NCBI RefSeq assembly: GCF_050410775.1 | Contig: NZ_CP191229.1 | DNA from: Erwinia sp050410775 | Lineage (GTDB): Bacteria; Pseudomonadota; Gammaproteobacteria; Enterobacterales; Enterobacteriaceae | DNA: 64,000 bases | Strand: one strand, 5' to 3' | In this document: in pieces, positions 7,980 through 19,400 of the stretch | How the letters are laid out: each line of letters begins with the position of its first letter | Position numbering within the stretch: the first letter of the stretch is position 1 | Translations under genes and position numbers: made by a program | Notes under the pieces: generated by a model | Told to the model about the DNA's origin: nothing | Seen by the model: the letters and a program-made list of their open reading frames with translations, nothing else | Databases searched by the model: none

Positions 7980-9833
7980 TCAGCTTGTTGCGGCAATAGC
8001 CTCGCCCAGCCGCTCGACCAGTCCGCTTCGCCTGCTGGTGCGCATTTTCACCGCGCTGTGAAAAACGCCGCGGTCCGCGTAGAGCGAAAGCCGCTGCTTC
8101 GCGCGGGTAATCGCGGTGTAGACCAGCTCACGCGTCAGTACCGGGGTGAACTGGTTGGGGAGTACCAGCAGCGTATGCTCAAACTCTGACCCCTGTGATT
8201 TATGTACCGTCATGGCAAACGCCGTGTCGTGCGGCAGCAACCGGCTGGGCTGTACGGCCTTAATGCTGCCGTCAGGCCGGGGGAAAAAGACTTTCAGCCC
8301 TCCCTCTTCGTCGCGCATCGCAATCCCGATATCGCCGTTAAACAGCCCCAGCGCGCTGTCGTTGCGGGCAATCATCACTGGCCGCCCGGCATACCATTTT
8401 CCGGCCGGGCCCGGCGTGCGGTGCAGCAGCCTTTTCTGATGAAGGGCAGCCTCGATGCGCTCGTTCAGTCCTGACACGCCAAAAGGCCCTTCGCGCAGCG
8501 CGCAGAGCAGCTGAAAACGGCCAAAGGCCTCAATCACCGCCTGCGGCTCTGCGCCATGGGCGATCAGCTTCAGATAAGCGCCATAGCCTTCCACGCAGGC
8601 GTCAAGCAGCTGCTGATACTCCGTACCGCTGCTTAGCGGAAAGCGGGCGATATCGGTAAAATCCGCGCTGAACACTTTTTCCGCCTGGTGGGTGTCGCCT
8701 GCATTAACGGAGAGCGCCAGCTGCCCGATACCCGAAGAGGCGTCAAAGCGGTAGCTCTTACGCAGCAGACAGAGGCTGTCGCGCACCTCCGGCGCATGCT
8801 CTCCTTCCCCTGCCATCACCTCGCAGCCGGTGAGACGCGCCAGCTCCGCTGCACGAATGCTGCTGTATCCCGCCTCCGCGCAGCGGCAGATATCGCCCAG
8901 TATCGCCCCCGCTTCAACCGACGCCAGCTGGTCGCGGTCGCCCAGAAAAATGACTTTTGCCTGCTGCGGCAGCGCAGCAATCAGATTCGCCATCATCGGC
9001 AAATCGACCATAGAGGCTTCGTCCACCACCAGCAAATCCAGGTGAAGCGGATTGCCTGCGTGATAGCGCAGCCGCTGGCTGCCCGGCACCGCCCCCAGCA
9101 GGCGGTGCAGCGTGGTGGCTTCGGCAGGAAAGCGCCGTTTCTCTTCCTCGCTGACCTCAATACGCTGTAGCGCTTTCCCGAGGGATTCGGTCAGGCGGGC
9201 AGCGGCTTTCCCGGTAGGCGCCGCCAGCCGGATACGAAAGTTGCCGTCCGAGAGTTCAAGCAGCGAGGCCAGCAGTTTGGCAACGGTGGTGGTTTTGCCG
9301 GTGCCGGGACCGCCGGAGATAATGGAGATCTGTCGGGTAATCGCCACTGCGGCCGCGATTTTCTGCCAGTTATCCGGCTCCAGGCCGAAATGCCGGTCCA
9401 GTGCGGCCCGCAGCTTCTGCTCGGCGAAGGGGATCCGCGCGGCTTCACGGCGGATAAACTGGGCGACCAGTCCTTCAGACTGCCACATCCGGTGCAGATA
9501 AAGACGCTGCTGATGCAGCACCAGCGGCGTGGCCGTGGTGCCGTCACCTACCGCCTCTTCCGCAACCAGCAGCGTCTCCCACTCCGGTTCACCCGCCGCC
9601 TGCCAGAGCTGTTGCGCCAGCTCAGGATGGCGCCCGCCAAACAGCATCTGCTCGGTAAACCCCGCCAGTGGCAGGCAGACATGCCCTTCTCCCGCTTCGG
9701 CGCTGACGCAGGCCGCCGCCAGCATCAGCCAGGGGCGCTCTTCCGTCGCCACCATCAGGGCAAACTGCACGTCCAGCGAGCGCAGCAGTTTTTGCTGGCA
9801 TGCGGTCAGCAGCAGCTGTGAAATCTTGCTCAT
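7980..9833 (-). CDS. recD: Exodeoxyribonuclease V alpha subunit RecD
   Basis: The 5'-3' helicase subunit of RecBCD, 617 residues. The Walker A motif GGPGTGKT is at residues 174-181, the DEAS Walker B is in LLVVDEASMVD, and the C-terminal superfamily 1 motifs include AMTVHKSQGSEF and YTAITRAK. Its ATG overlaps the recB stop codon by four bases, so translation is coupled. Confidence 0.97.
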   Translation of the reverse strand: MSKISQLLLTACQQKLLRSLDVQFALMVATEERPWLMLAAACVSAEAGEGHVCLPLAGFTEQMLFGGRHPELAQQLWQAAGEPEWETLLVAEEAVGDGTTATPLVLHQQRLYLHRMWQSEGLVAQFIRREAARIPFAEQKLRAALDRHFGLEPDNWQKIAAAVAITRQISIISGGPGTGKTTTVAKLLASLLELSDGNFRIRLAAPTGKAAARLTESLGKALQRIEVSEEEKRRFPAEATTLHRLLGAVPGSQRLRYHAGNPLHLDLLVVDEASMVDLPMMANLIAALPQQAKVIFLGDRDQLASVEAGAILGDICRCAEAGYSSIRAAELARLTGCEVMAGEGEHAPEVRDSLCLLRKSYRFDASSGIGQLALSVNAGDTHQAEKVFSADFTDIARFPLSSGTEYQQLLDACVEGYGAYLKLIAHGAEPQAVIEAFGRFQLLCALREGPFGVSGLNERIEAALHQKRLLHRTPGPAGKWYAGRPVMIARNDSALGLFNGDIGIAMRDEEGGLKVFFPRPDGSIKAVQPSRLLPHDTAFAMTVHKSQGSEFEHTLLVLPNQFTPVLTRELVYTAITRAKQRLSLYADRGVFHSAVKMRTSRRSGLVERLGEAIAATS

Positions 9834-12800
9834 ACTTCCTCCCCGGGCTGGCCGGCAAACAGGGCGTCCAGCGCGTTAACAAACGCCGCATCCGGTCGCG
9901 TACGGTAAAGTCCGTTGTCGCTGGCCGTCCCGTCCACCCCGCGTAAAAAAAGATAAATAACGCCGCCGAAATGTTGCCCGTAATCATAATCTGCCAGGCG
10001 GTGGCGCAGATAACGGTGCAGCGCCAGCGTATACAGCTGATACTGCAAATCGTAGCGGTGCGCCTGCATCGCCAGCGCCATCGCCTCTGGCGTGTAGGCT
10101 TCCCCCGACTCGCCGAGCCAGTTCGACTTGTAATCGAGCAGGTAATACTTATTCTGCCAGCAGAAAACCAGATCGATAAACCCCTTCAGCATTCCCTGCA
10201 CCTGCTGAAAATTCAGCGGCGGACAGCCTGCTGAAAGCGGATCGTAACGGCGCATCAGCCGGTCAAGCCGCTCCGCATTCAGCATCTGCGCGATAGGTAA
10301 GTAAAATTGCAGCTCAACCTGCCGCTTATCGGGACTCAACTGACTGAGAGTGACGCCGGTTTCATTCAGCGGCGTTTGCAGGACACGCGTCAGCCACTGG
10401 GTCATAACCGGCAGCCAGGCTTCCCCATGTCCCTGCGAGGCCAGCTGTTCTGCCAGCCAGCTCTCGTCGAGAGGTCGGGTGAAATCGATGTTCTCGAATA
10501 ACCCGTGCAGGAAAGTGCCGGGTGAAGCGCCGCGGGGGAACGTATGCGGCGTCAGCAGGGCCGCCTGCTGCGCCCGGGCCTCGCCCGCGGCGTCGACGTC
10601 CAGGCGGGGCAGCAGCTCAAAAGTGGCGGAATGGCCGTGCTGCTGAAGGCCGGAATAACTGGTCACGCGCCATTCATCACGCAGCTGCCGCGCCATATGC
10701 TGGCTGCTCAGCGCCAGAGAGGGCGAAGGCTCTGGCTGCCAGGGATGCGCTTCTGGGGCTTCAGGAAGGATGAGCGCCATCGTCTCATTCTGCATCGCCG
10801 ACAGCTGCTCACGCAGCGCGGAGGCGTCAGTGGTCTCTCCTTGCTGTATCAGGTAGCCGATCGCGCTTTTATGCAGATCGCTGTTACCCTCTTTTTTACG
10901 GTTCCCTTTGACCAGCGGCGCAATGCCCAGGCTACAGTGCCAGACGGACCGGGTGAGCGCGACGTAGAGCAGGCGCAGATCCTCCGCCAGTCTCTCCTGC
11001 TCCGCCAGCGCAATACTTTCCTCGTCATCCCGCAAATCGAGCAGCGTCTGAAAGCTTTCCCGGTCATGATAAATGCCCTGGCCCGCTTCGCGGTAATTGG
11101 CGATAAACGGCAGCCAGACCAGCGGATACTGTAATCCCTTCGATTTATGGATGGTGACGATCTGCACCAGATGCCGATCGCTTTCCAGCCGGAGCTGCTG
11201 GCTGGCGGACTGTCCGTTGGGCTGGGCGATCTGCTGGGCAAGCCAGCGCACCAGCGCATATTCGCTGTCTGTCTGGGCGGAGGCTTCCTGCAACAGCTCA
11301 CCCAGATGCAGTAAATCCGTTAACCGGCGTTCGCCGTTCTCCGAGGCCAGCAGGTTTTCCGCAATCTGCCGGGCGATCATCAGCTCGCGCAGCATGGGCA
11401 GTACGCCCCGCTTCAGCCAGCGCTGTCGGTAGCGGTCAAACTCATCGACCAGCGCATCCGAGGCGCGCTCGTTCTGACTCAGCGCGTCCAGCGTCAGGGC
11501 ATCCAGCCCAAAGATACTGGTCGCGAGCGCGCTACGCAGTATACGCTCCTGCTCCGGCGCCAGCACGGCCTGCAGCAGCCAGAGCATTTCCCGCGCTTCC
11601 TGGGTGGCGAAAACGCTGTCGCGGTTGGAAAGATAGACGGAGGGGATATTCAGCACGTTAAGGGCTTCCCGGATCACGGCGGCCTCACCACGGCTGCGCA
11701 CCAGCACGGTGATATCCGAAGCTTCGACCGGCCGTTGCCGATCGCCTTTACCGAGAAGCGCCGTTCCCTGCTGGCCGGCGGTGAGCCAGCGGCAGATATC
11801 GCTGGCGCACTGGCGAGCCATAAACTGCTGATAATCACTGACGCCCACCCCTTCGCCGGGCTGCAGAAACAGCGAAAGCGCGGGCTGTTCCTGTCCCTCT
11901 ATCGTAAAGCTCAGCGAGGCGTTAGGCCCGGCGGAGTGAATGTCAATAAAGGGGATCTGGCTGAACAGAAAGGGATTTTCCAGACGTGAGAACAGCTGAT
12001 TCACACTGCTCACCATCGCCGGAGATGAACGCCAGTTGGTATCCAGCGTATAGTGGGCGCTAACTTCACCCCGCGCTTTCATATAGGTAAAAATATCCGC
12101 GCCGCGGAACGCATAAATCGCCTGCTTTGGATCGCCGATCAGCAGCAGGGCCGCTTCAGACTGCTGATGATAGAGCGTGCGGAAGATGCGATACTGCTGC
12201 GGGTCGGTATCCTGAAATTCATCGATCAGCGCGACCGGATAGCGGGTGCGTATCGCCTGCGCCAGCGCGTCGCCGCCCGGCTGCTGCAGCGCCGCATCCA
12301 GCCGTCCCAGCAGGTCGTCAAAGCCCAGCAGCGCATTGAGGCGCTTCTCTTTTTGCGTGGCCAGCCGGATTTCGCTCAGGGCGCGGGCAATCACCAAATC
12401 GCGCAGCGTCAGCGGTTCGGCCAGAAAACGGTCGATATTTTCAAACAGCGCATGCCGGGGAGGCTCCCCTTTTTTGGTTTTTTCCAGCAGCACCGCCTGC
12501 CCGAAACGCTCCAGCTCCTTCGGAAAGGTATAGTCCTCCGTCGGTGCGGTGGCCCACTGGCTGATTTTCTCCAGCCAGTTTGGTAAGTGCTTACTACTGT
12601 AACTCCGCTTATCGACGCCGGAGGTCGCGATCAGATCGTGCAGGTTCTCCGCCGCAAGCCATGCGGCCTTCAGCGCATCGAGACGGGCTAACAGCTTTTC
12701 ATGCCGCGCCTCAAAGCTCTCATTCAGATCGGGCGGGTACTTGAGCGCGGGCGCTTCACCGTTCAGCCAGGGAGAGAGCGTGGTAAGAAGCTGCTCCGGT

Positions 12801-13366
12801 CCCTGCCACATCTGCGTCATGACGCGGGCCAGGGGCAAAGATAGCGGATAGCAGTGCCGCCGCCAGAAATCGGCCGCGGCCTGGCGGCGCAGCGGAAATT
12901 CATCCTCAATCAGCGTCTGTTCGAAAAGCATGCCCGACTCAAACGCGTTGAGGTTCAGCATTCGCTGACAGAAACCGTGGATGGTAAAAATCCCGGCGTC
13001 GTCCATCTGACGCTCGGCGGCCAGCAGCCTCGCCGCCGCCTGGGGAAGATCCGCTATCTTCGCCAGAAGCTGAGCAAGCACAGGATCGGTGGCGTGCCCG
13101 CGCACGCAGGCGATCCGTAATTCATGAATATTGGCCCGGATACGCCCGCGCAGCTCTGCCGTCGCCGCCTCGGTAAAGGTCACCACCAGGATCTCTTCAA
13201 CCGACAGCGGCCGGTGGTAAGCCGCCTCTTCCCCAAGGCCCAGCAGCAGCCGCAGATAGAGCAATCCGATGGTGAAAGTTTTGCCGGTTCCCGCCGAGGC
13301 TTCAATCAGCCTTTCTCCCCGCAAAGGGAGCGTTAGCGGGTCCAGGCGCTCAACAACCTGCTTCAT
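9830..13366 (-). CDS. recB: Exodeoxyribonuclease V beta subunit RecB
   Basis: The 3'-5' helicase and nuclease subunit of RecBCD, 1178 residues, active on broken duplex ends and regulated by Chi. Walker A is EASAGTGKT at residues 22-30, and VALIDEFQDTDP is the UvrD-type motif II. The C-terminal nuclease domain keeps the metal-binding GFIDLVF and LLDYKSN residues. The start codon overlaps the ptrA stop codon by four bases. Confidence 0.97.
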   Translation of the reverse strand: MKQVVERLDPLTLPLRGERLIEASAGTGKTFTIGLLYLRLLLGLGEEAAYHRPLSVEEILVVTFTEAATAELRGRIRANIHELRIACVRGHATDPVLAQLLAKIADLPQAAARLLAAERQMDDAGIFTIHGFCQRMLNLNAFESGMLFEQTLIEDEFPLRRQAAADFWRRHCYPLSLPLARVMTQMWQGPEQLLTTLSPWLNGEAPALKYPPDLNESFEARHEKLLARLDALKAAWLAAENLHDLIATSGVDKRSYSSKHLPNWLEKISQWATAPTEDYTFPKELERFGQAVLLEKTKKGEPPRHALFENIDRFLAEPLTLRDLVIARALSEIRLATQKEKRLNALLGFDDLLGRLDAALQQPGGDALAQAIRTRYPVALIDEFQDTDPQQYRIFRTLYHQQSEAALLLIGDPKQAIYAFRGADIFTYMKARGEVSAHYTLDTNWRSSPAMVSSVNQLFSRLENPFLFSQIPFIDIHSAGPNASLSFTIEGQEQPALSLFLQPGEGVGVSDYQQFMARQCASDICRWLTAGQQGTALLGKGDRQRPVEASDITVLVRSRGEAAVIREALNVLNIPSVYLSNRDSVFATQEAREMLWLLQAVLAPEQERILRSALATSIFGLDALTLDALSQNERASDALVDEFDRYRQRWLKRGVLPMLRELMIARQIAENLLASENGERRLTDLLHLGELLQEASAQTDSEYALVRWLAQQIAQPNGQSASQQLRLESDRHLVQIVTIHKSKGLQYPLVWLPFIANYREAGQGIYHDRESFQTLLDLRDDEESIALAEQERLAEDLRLLYVALTRSVWHCSLGIAPLVKGNRKKEGNSDLHKSAIGYLIQQGETTDASALREQLSAMQNETMALILPEAPEAHPWQPEPSPSLALSSQHMARQLRDEWRVTSYSGLQQHGHSATFELLPRLDVDAAGEARAQQAALLTPHTFPRGASPGTFLHGLFENIDFTRPLDESWLAEQLASQGHGEAWLPVMTQWLTRVLQTPLNETGVTLSQLSPDKRQVELQFYLPIAQMLNAERLDRLMRRYDPLSAGCPPLNFQQVQGMLKGFIDLVFCWQNKYYLLDYKSNWLGESGEAYTPEAMALAMQAHRYDLQYQLYTLALHRYLRHRLADYDYGQHFGGVIYLFLRGVDGTASDNGLYRTRPDAAFVNALDALFAGQPGEEV

Positions 13367-16251
13367 GACTTATCGCTTTTTACCGGAAATGACTGTTGTA
13401 ACTTTGAGACTTCCTGCCAGGTGGTGAAGCCCTCAGGCGTCGCGTAATCCGCCTTGCCGTGCTGGCTGCCTGAAATTTGCGACAGCAGGGTCAGCCCCTG
13501 TGGCGCAATGACCGCTTTATGGAAAAAGGTTGCCAGCGCGTCGGGCGTCAGCGCCTGAATTTGAGCAATCACCTTCTCCCGCGTGTCGAAGCGGTAATTC
13601 TCCCGGTTGAAATCCTTATTAAAGCGGCCAGCCTCTTCATCAAGCGTCTGAGGCCGCTGCCTGAGTTCATTGATCATCGCCGCCTGATACTGAGCAAAAT
13701 CGTCGCTGCTCATCTCACGCAGCCGTTTTTCCGCCGTCGGATAGAACGCCCGGAAGCGGCTCAGCAGGTAAGCGGGCTGCTTCACGTTGCTTTGCAGCAG
13801 GAAACCGAGCCCCCACTGGCGGCCGACCGGCATCTGGAAGGAGAAAACCGCATAGCCTAACTGCTCCTCGGTGCGCAGCTGGTTATAGAACCAGGGCTGA
13901 ATAATCTGGCTCAGCATCGCGCTGCTGGCCATACTTTCATGCTCCTCATAGCCCAGCGGAACGTACAGGGCGGCCAGCGCGGAATCGGTACTGCTGCCCT
14001 CCTGCTCAAGGTTAGCGGCGCGCTTTTTATCCACGGCGATATAGCGGCTTCGCCATCCGCTTTCGCCTTCGCAGCTGAGCTGTTTTTTCAGCCCTTCTGC
14101 CAGGGCTTTCGTCTCCTGCGCCGTCATATTGCCGACAACCATCAGCTCAGGCAGAGACTTCTCCAGCAGCATTTTGCGGTAGTCGTTCAGCTCGTTCAGG
14201 GTAAGGCCAGCCACCAGGCTCCGCCGCTCGCTGCGCTGGGTATAAGGCAGCTGCGACAGCATCTGGGCCGGCTGGATCGCCAGCTCAAACGCTTTGCCCT
14301 TCTCTGCCGCATCCAGTCGCTCCAGATACCAGGATTTGGCCTGGTCCAGCTGCTGCTGGGTTGGCTGGTAGGTGGCATACTGCTTCAGCAGCGCCTTCAT
14401 CAACTCAGGTAAATGCTGCGTAAAGCCGCTGGCATTGAAGGTCACGCCATCGTCCCCGCTGGTGGAGAAGCTGATTCCGCCAACCGAGGCCTGAGAGCTC
14501 AGTTCATCCAGCGCCAGACCGGCCAGATAGTCATTGAGCGCAAAGAGCACCTGATGCTTCGCCGTGCTCATCGCCGCTTCGTTGCGCAGCGCAAGCGTGA
14601 TAGACGCTTTTGGCTCGCTGGCATAATAGCGGCTTGGCATATAGAAAACCCGCAGCCCCGGCTGCTCCACCAGCTGCTGGGGATGCTTATATTCTTTCTC
14701 CGGCTTAATGAGCGAGAAGTCATCCGGGATCCAGGGATTGAGTACCGGCAGCGAAAGATCGATCTTTTCACTTTCCGCACGCCAGGCGGCAAAACGTTGC
14801 GGGGGTATAGTCTCCACCTGGTAAGGCGCATCAACAAAGTAGGCCACTTTATTATGTGGTTCACTGGGGCTGATAAACCAGATGCGGGCCGCTTCGGGCG
14901 TCATCCCGTCGAGACGAGCTTTGATCGCTGCCGGATCGTAACGGTCAGCAATATATGACGCGTCCAGCGTGTGTTCGACCGGTACGCGCAGCATGGTATC
15001 TACCAGCCATTCGATATAGTCCATATCACGCGTGATGGACGGATAACGGAAATCCAGGTTCAGCACGTGGGCCATTTCATCAAAGTAGCGCCGATCGATG
15101 CCCTCGTTACGCAGTTTGTGCAGATAGCTGAATACGGCAGCGATAACCCGATCGCGGTTGGCCAGGCCTTTATCCGTCAGCGACAGGGAGATGGAGAATA
15201 TTCCGCCGTTGCGGTCAATAACCGGATCGGCGCCCGCCGTAATCGAATCGGCGAGTCCGTTATTCTGCAGCCAGTCAGCAAGCGTATTTTTACTGCGGTT
15301 GCCGATCAGATAAGCGATCAGCGTATCGGTTTTACTGCGGAACTTATCGCTGTTGTTTTCAATACGGAATTCAATTTTCAGCTGCTTGCGCGGCTGGGCA
15401 GGCACGTAATGAATGATGATGCCTTTCTGTTTATCCGTCGCCACCGGCACGGTGATGGCTGGCACCTTAGCATGGCGGTTTTCCACCCGGCCAAAGGTAC
15501 TGACGGCAATCTTTTGCAGCTCTTCCATAGGCTTGCTGCTGTAGATTACCGCTTTCATCAGGTTCGCTGAATAGTAACGATGATAGAACGCTTCTAGCGC
15601 GTCGTGCAGTTTGCTGTCCGGTTTATCCTTCAGGGTTTCCAGATTGCCGCCGGCAAAGAGCGAGCTTGGGTGCGCCGGGTTGAGCGTCTCCGCGCCAACC
15701 TGCGACATGCGCAAGCCGTCACGGGAGCGCGCCATGGTCAGCTCGGCGTTAACCGCATGCCGCTCACGGTCGGCATTAACCGGATCCAGCAGCGGCTCGG
15801 CGATGGCATCCGCCAGGCGATCTGCCGCCGGTTGCAGCGCGGCGTTCTCCACCTCCAGATAGAAAGCGGTACGGTAAGAGGCGGTGCTGGCGTTGTGGCT
15901 GCCGCCATGTTTTTTCAGGAATTCGGCAAGATTATCCGGTTCTGGATACCGTTTTGACCCCATCAGCACCATATGCTCAAGATAGTGCGCCAGGCCCTGC
16001 TGGTTACGGGGGTTTTCCAGCGAGCCTACCGGCAGCGTCAGCGCGGCGAGCGACTTCGTCGCCAGCGGATCCGACACCAGCAGCACCGTCATGCCGTTAT
16101 CAAGTTTGATCGCCTGATAGTGACGGGGATCTTTTTCACTTTTGCGGATGGTTTCAGGAATGGGCTGCCAGCCTTGCTGCGCCTGACTTAACGGGCTCCA
16201 TAGGGAAAACAGCAGAAAAAGCGAGGTGAACCAGACTGCATAACGACGCAT
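13363..16251 (-). CDS. ptrA: Protease III (pitrilysin)
   Basis: A 962-residue periplasmic zinc metallopeptidase of family M16 that degrades small peptides. A signal peptide covers about residues 1-24 (ending LSQAQQ). The inverted zinc motif HYLEH is at residues 89-93, and the distal glutamate lies in the region of residue 169. As in E. coli it sits inside the rec set, between recC and recB, with no evident role in recombination. The 210 bp to recC hold no gene that I can see. Confidence 0.96.
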   Translation of the reverse strand: MRRYAVWFTSLFLLFSLWSPLSQAQQGWQPIPETIRKSEKDPRHYQAIKLDNGMTVLLVSDPLATKSLAALTLPVGSLENPRNQQGLAHYLEHMVLMGSKRYPEPDNLAEFLKKHGGSHNASTASYRTAFYLEVENAALQPAADRLADAIAEPLLDPVNADRERHAVNAELTMARSRDGLRMSQVGAETLNPAHPSSLFAGGNLETLKDKPDSKLHDALEAFYHRYYSANLMKAVIYSSKPMEELQKIAVSTFGRVENRHAKVPAITVPVATDKQKGIIIHYVPAQPRKQLKIEFRIENNSDKFRSKTDTLIAYLIGNRSKNTLADWLQNNGLADSITAGADPVIDRNGGIFSISLSLTDKGLANRDRVIAAVFSYLHKLRNEGIDRRYFDEMAHVLNLDFRYPSITRDMDYIEWLVDTMLRVPVEHTLDASYIADRYDPAAIKARLDGMTPEAARIWFISPSEPHNKVAYFVDAPYQVETIPPQRFAAWRAESEKIDLSLPVLNPWIPDDFSLIKPEKEYKHPQQLVEQPGLRVFYMPSRYYASEPKASITLALRNEAAMSTAKHQVLFALNDYLAGLALDELSSQASVGGISFSTSGDDGVTFNASGFTQHLPELMKALLKQYATYQPTQQQLDQAKSWYLERLDAAEKGKAFELAIQPAQMLSQLPYTQRSERRSLVAGLTLNELNDYRKMLLEKSLPELMVVGNMTAQETKALAEGLKKQLSCEGESGWRSRYIAVDKKRAANLEQEGSSTDSALAALYVPLGYEEHESMASSAMLSQIIQPWFYNQLRTEEQLGYAVFSFQMPVGRQWGLGFLLQSNVKQPAYLLSRFRAFYPTAEKRLREMSSDDFAQYQAAMINELRQRPQTLDEEAGRFNKDFNRENYRFDTREKVIAQIQALTPDALATFFHKAVIAPQGLTLLSQISGSQHGKADYATPEGFTTWQEVSKLQQSFPVKSDKS

Positions 16252-16461
16252 TCAAACTCCTTGACGATCTTATCGTTCTCTTCTTTATGCGGAAAAAACC
16301 GCAATAAAGAAGAGATAAAAGCCCTGCAAAATGCCCTTCCGGCTGTGCACAAAGGCAGACATAAATCAGAACTGACAAATGGTTATAAAATAACACTACA
16401 GGATGAGATCCCCCATGTCTCTAACGTTACGCCAGGGAGGTCGCCCGCGCTGGCTGACGGG

Positions 16462-19400
16462 TCAGTCGCTATCAGAGGATTTATCATTCATCTGTCGCAG
16501 CGGCAGCAGCCAGGCTTCAGCGCTGCGGCTAATCTCCTGCATCTGCTCCTCGTCCAGCTTTCTGAAAAGCCGCGCCAGGTAGGGATCGCTGCCTTCCCCC
16601 TCAATCTGATAATTGCCCTGCCAGGCCAGCAGCATTTTTATCCGCGCCTTCGCCTGGGTGCTTTCATCACGCAGCAGTACACCATTTTTTTCGTCATAGC
16701 TGGCATCGAGCCAGGCGCCGCCCGTCTTTGGCAGCAGAAGCAGCGGCGCACTCATGCCCTGCAGATAGCCGGAGACGTAATGCTCCAGCCAGCCCTGGGC
16801 CTGTTCCATGCCGAGCGCCGGAAAACGCCACTGGCTCTCTTTGCGGCCGTACATTCTGCTGGTGCCGCTTCCGCCCAGCGCGCAGTAAACCAGATGCTCC
16901 AGCCAAAGCGCCAGCCCGTCGGTGTAGTTAAGATGCCCGGGGCGCCAGCGCAGCAGGCCATCCTCCTGAACCTGCGGCAGCCAGCCCGTCAGCTGAATCC
17001 CGCCGACGGAAAAATTGATTTCCCGGCTGGCTGAGTCCCTTCGCTGCTCACGTACCTGGTCGGCCAGCCCGCTCATTTCAACAAGCTGCTCCTGCCAGAA
17101 CAGCTCGCCGTAAGCGCCATAAGGCAGATTGCCGGCCGCGCGCTGGCGCGCATAAAGCGGTTCGCTCGGCTCTCCCTCAATCAGCGTATTCAGCAGCAGC
17201 GTATTGACCTGGTAACGGCTGAGGTTATCCAGCGTAAAAGGTTCTGCATCGGGTAACTCCGTCTCCTCAAGCCGGAAGCTGACGCCCAGGCGCTGGCTGA
17301 AGAAGGCACGTACCGGATGCCGCCAGAAGCGCACGAGCTGGTCGAGGTTAAGCTCTTCGATCGCCAGCGCAGGCAGCGGCTGCATAAATGGCGGATGCGC
17401 CACGCCGCTCGCTTTCGCAGCCGGCAGCCACTCTGCGGCGTAGCTCCGGTACTCTGCCTCCGGGGTAAAATTCTCTGCCGCAAACGGCATCCGGCTGTGG
17501 AGATGCTTCAGGTGGGCTTCCACCGCTCTGGCGCTGCTGTCCACGTCGCGATCCCGATCTTCCGGCAGACAGAAACTCTGGCTGATGTATTCCACCAGTT
17601 CACTGACCAGCACCGAGGGGAAACGTTCCGAATTGTCCTGAATTGTCCGGCCAATATAGCTGATATAGAGCTGCTGCTGGGCAGAATTCAGCGCTTCAAG
17701 GAAGAGATAACGATCGTCGTCGCGGCGGCTTCTGTCCCCTTTTTTCGGCTGCTGGCTCATCAGGTCAAAGCCCAGCGGCGGCAGCGTACGCGGATAGACC
17801 CCATCATTCATGCCGAGCAGGCAGACGATTTTAAACGGAATGGACCGCATCGGCATCAGCGTACAGAAGTTAATGGGCCCGGCTAAAAAGCGCTGGCTGA
17901 TCCGCTCCTGATCCAGCCGGGAAGCCAGCTCATCGCGCAGCAGCGACAGCGGAACCGCCTGCTGGTAACCCGCCTGAATCCCGTAGTTAATGGCCTGCTG
18001 CCACTGCTCTTCTATCAGCGCCAGCGCCACCTCGGTGTCGGCATCGCCAGCAAAGAAATCCTGCAGCAGCTCCCGACAGAGCGGCAGCCACGCCTCCAGC
18101 GGGCGGGCGAGAGAAAGCTGTTCACGCCAGCGGCGCATCCGCATCAGCAGTTCGGCCAGATTTCCCGCCAGCTCCGCTATCAGTCCGCTGGATTCGTCGT
18201 AGGGCAGGACGCCCTGCCAGTCGCCAGCCTCGCTGTGCATCGCATAGCCCAGCAGCATCCGGGTCAGGCCGAAATGCCAGGTATGCTGCCCGGTCGGCGG
18301 CAGATCCAGATTGCGTACGGTCTCATCATCCAGGCCCCAGCGGATGCCCGCCTCGCCCACCCAGTAGCGCAGACGCTTGAGCCCCTCTTCATCAATCATA
18401 AAGCGCTCAGCCACCGCCGGCACTTCCAGCAGCGCCAGCACCTCTTCACAGGGGAAGCGGCTGTCCGGCAGGCTCAGTAGCGCGAGAAAGGCCTGAAGCG
18501 CCGGATGGGCCTGGCTGGCGCGGCGGTCGGAAATCGCAAAGGGGAGATAGCGTTCGCCCGGCGCATTGCCGAAGACGGCCTGAATAAACGGCGTATAGGC
18601 GTCAATGTCCGCCACCATTACGATAATATCGCGGGGAGAGATCCCGGGATCGTTCTCCATAATCTTCAGCAGGCGATCCTGCAACACTTCCACCTCGCGC
18701 TGGGGGCTGTGACAAAGGTGCAGGCTGACCGATCGGTCTTCGGGATCCAGTACGCGTTTATGCCTGCTGCTCTGCCACTCCTCCGCCCGGAGTCCGATAA
18801 CGGCGTTATCTTCCAGCTCAAGCAGGTCGCGCTGAATATTTTGCAGCAGCGTTACCGGCTCGATGTCGACAAAGGCATCGATTTCCCGGCTTTCCATCTG
18901 CGCCAGCAAAAAGAGGTTATCCCGGCCCAGCTTACCCCATGAGGCGAGAAGCGGGTTGCTGAGTTCCTGCTCGCCCGCGTCGTTAAAGAGGCTGGCGGCG
19001 TCATCCTGACGAAACAGGCCGCTCTCCCGCTTATGCTCAAAATGGTGCCGTCTACGGTTCTGTAGTTTCGCCAGAAACGCATAATCCTGAATATCACCCC
19101 AGTAGTGGCGGCAGGGATTGGTAAACAGCAGATGGATATCAATGTGCCGGCCAAGCGCCTGAAGCGCCTGAAGATAGACCGGGGGCAGCGCCGAAATGCC
19201 GCAGATAAAAACGCGGTCCGGCAGGCCCGGCGGCCGGGCGGCGCTGTTCGCAAGCGTCGAGATAAAACGGGCGTAGAGATTGGCGCGGTGCCACTCTGGC
19301 TGCCCCAGCTCCCGCGTGTACGCCACCAGCGCGGCCCAGAGCGGCGCCTGCCACTGCTGTGCCTCGCCCAGCCCGTCGATGCTGTCGCCTTTGCCCCAGG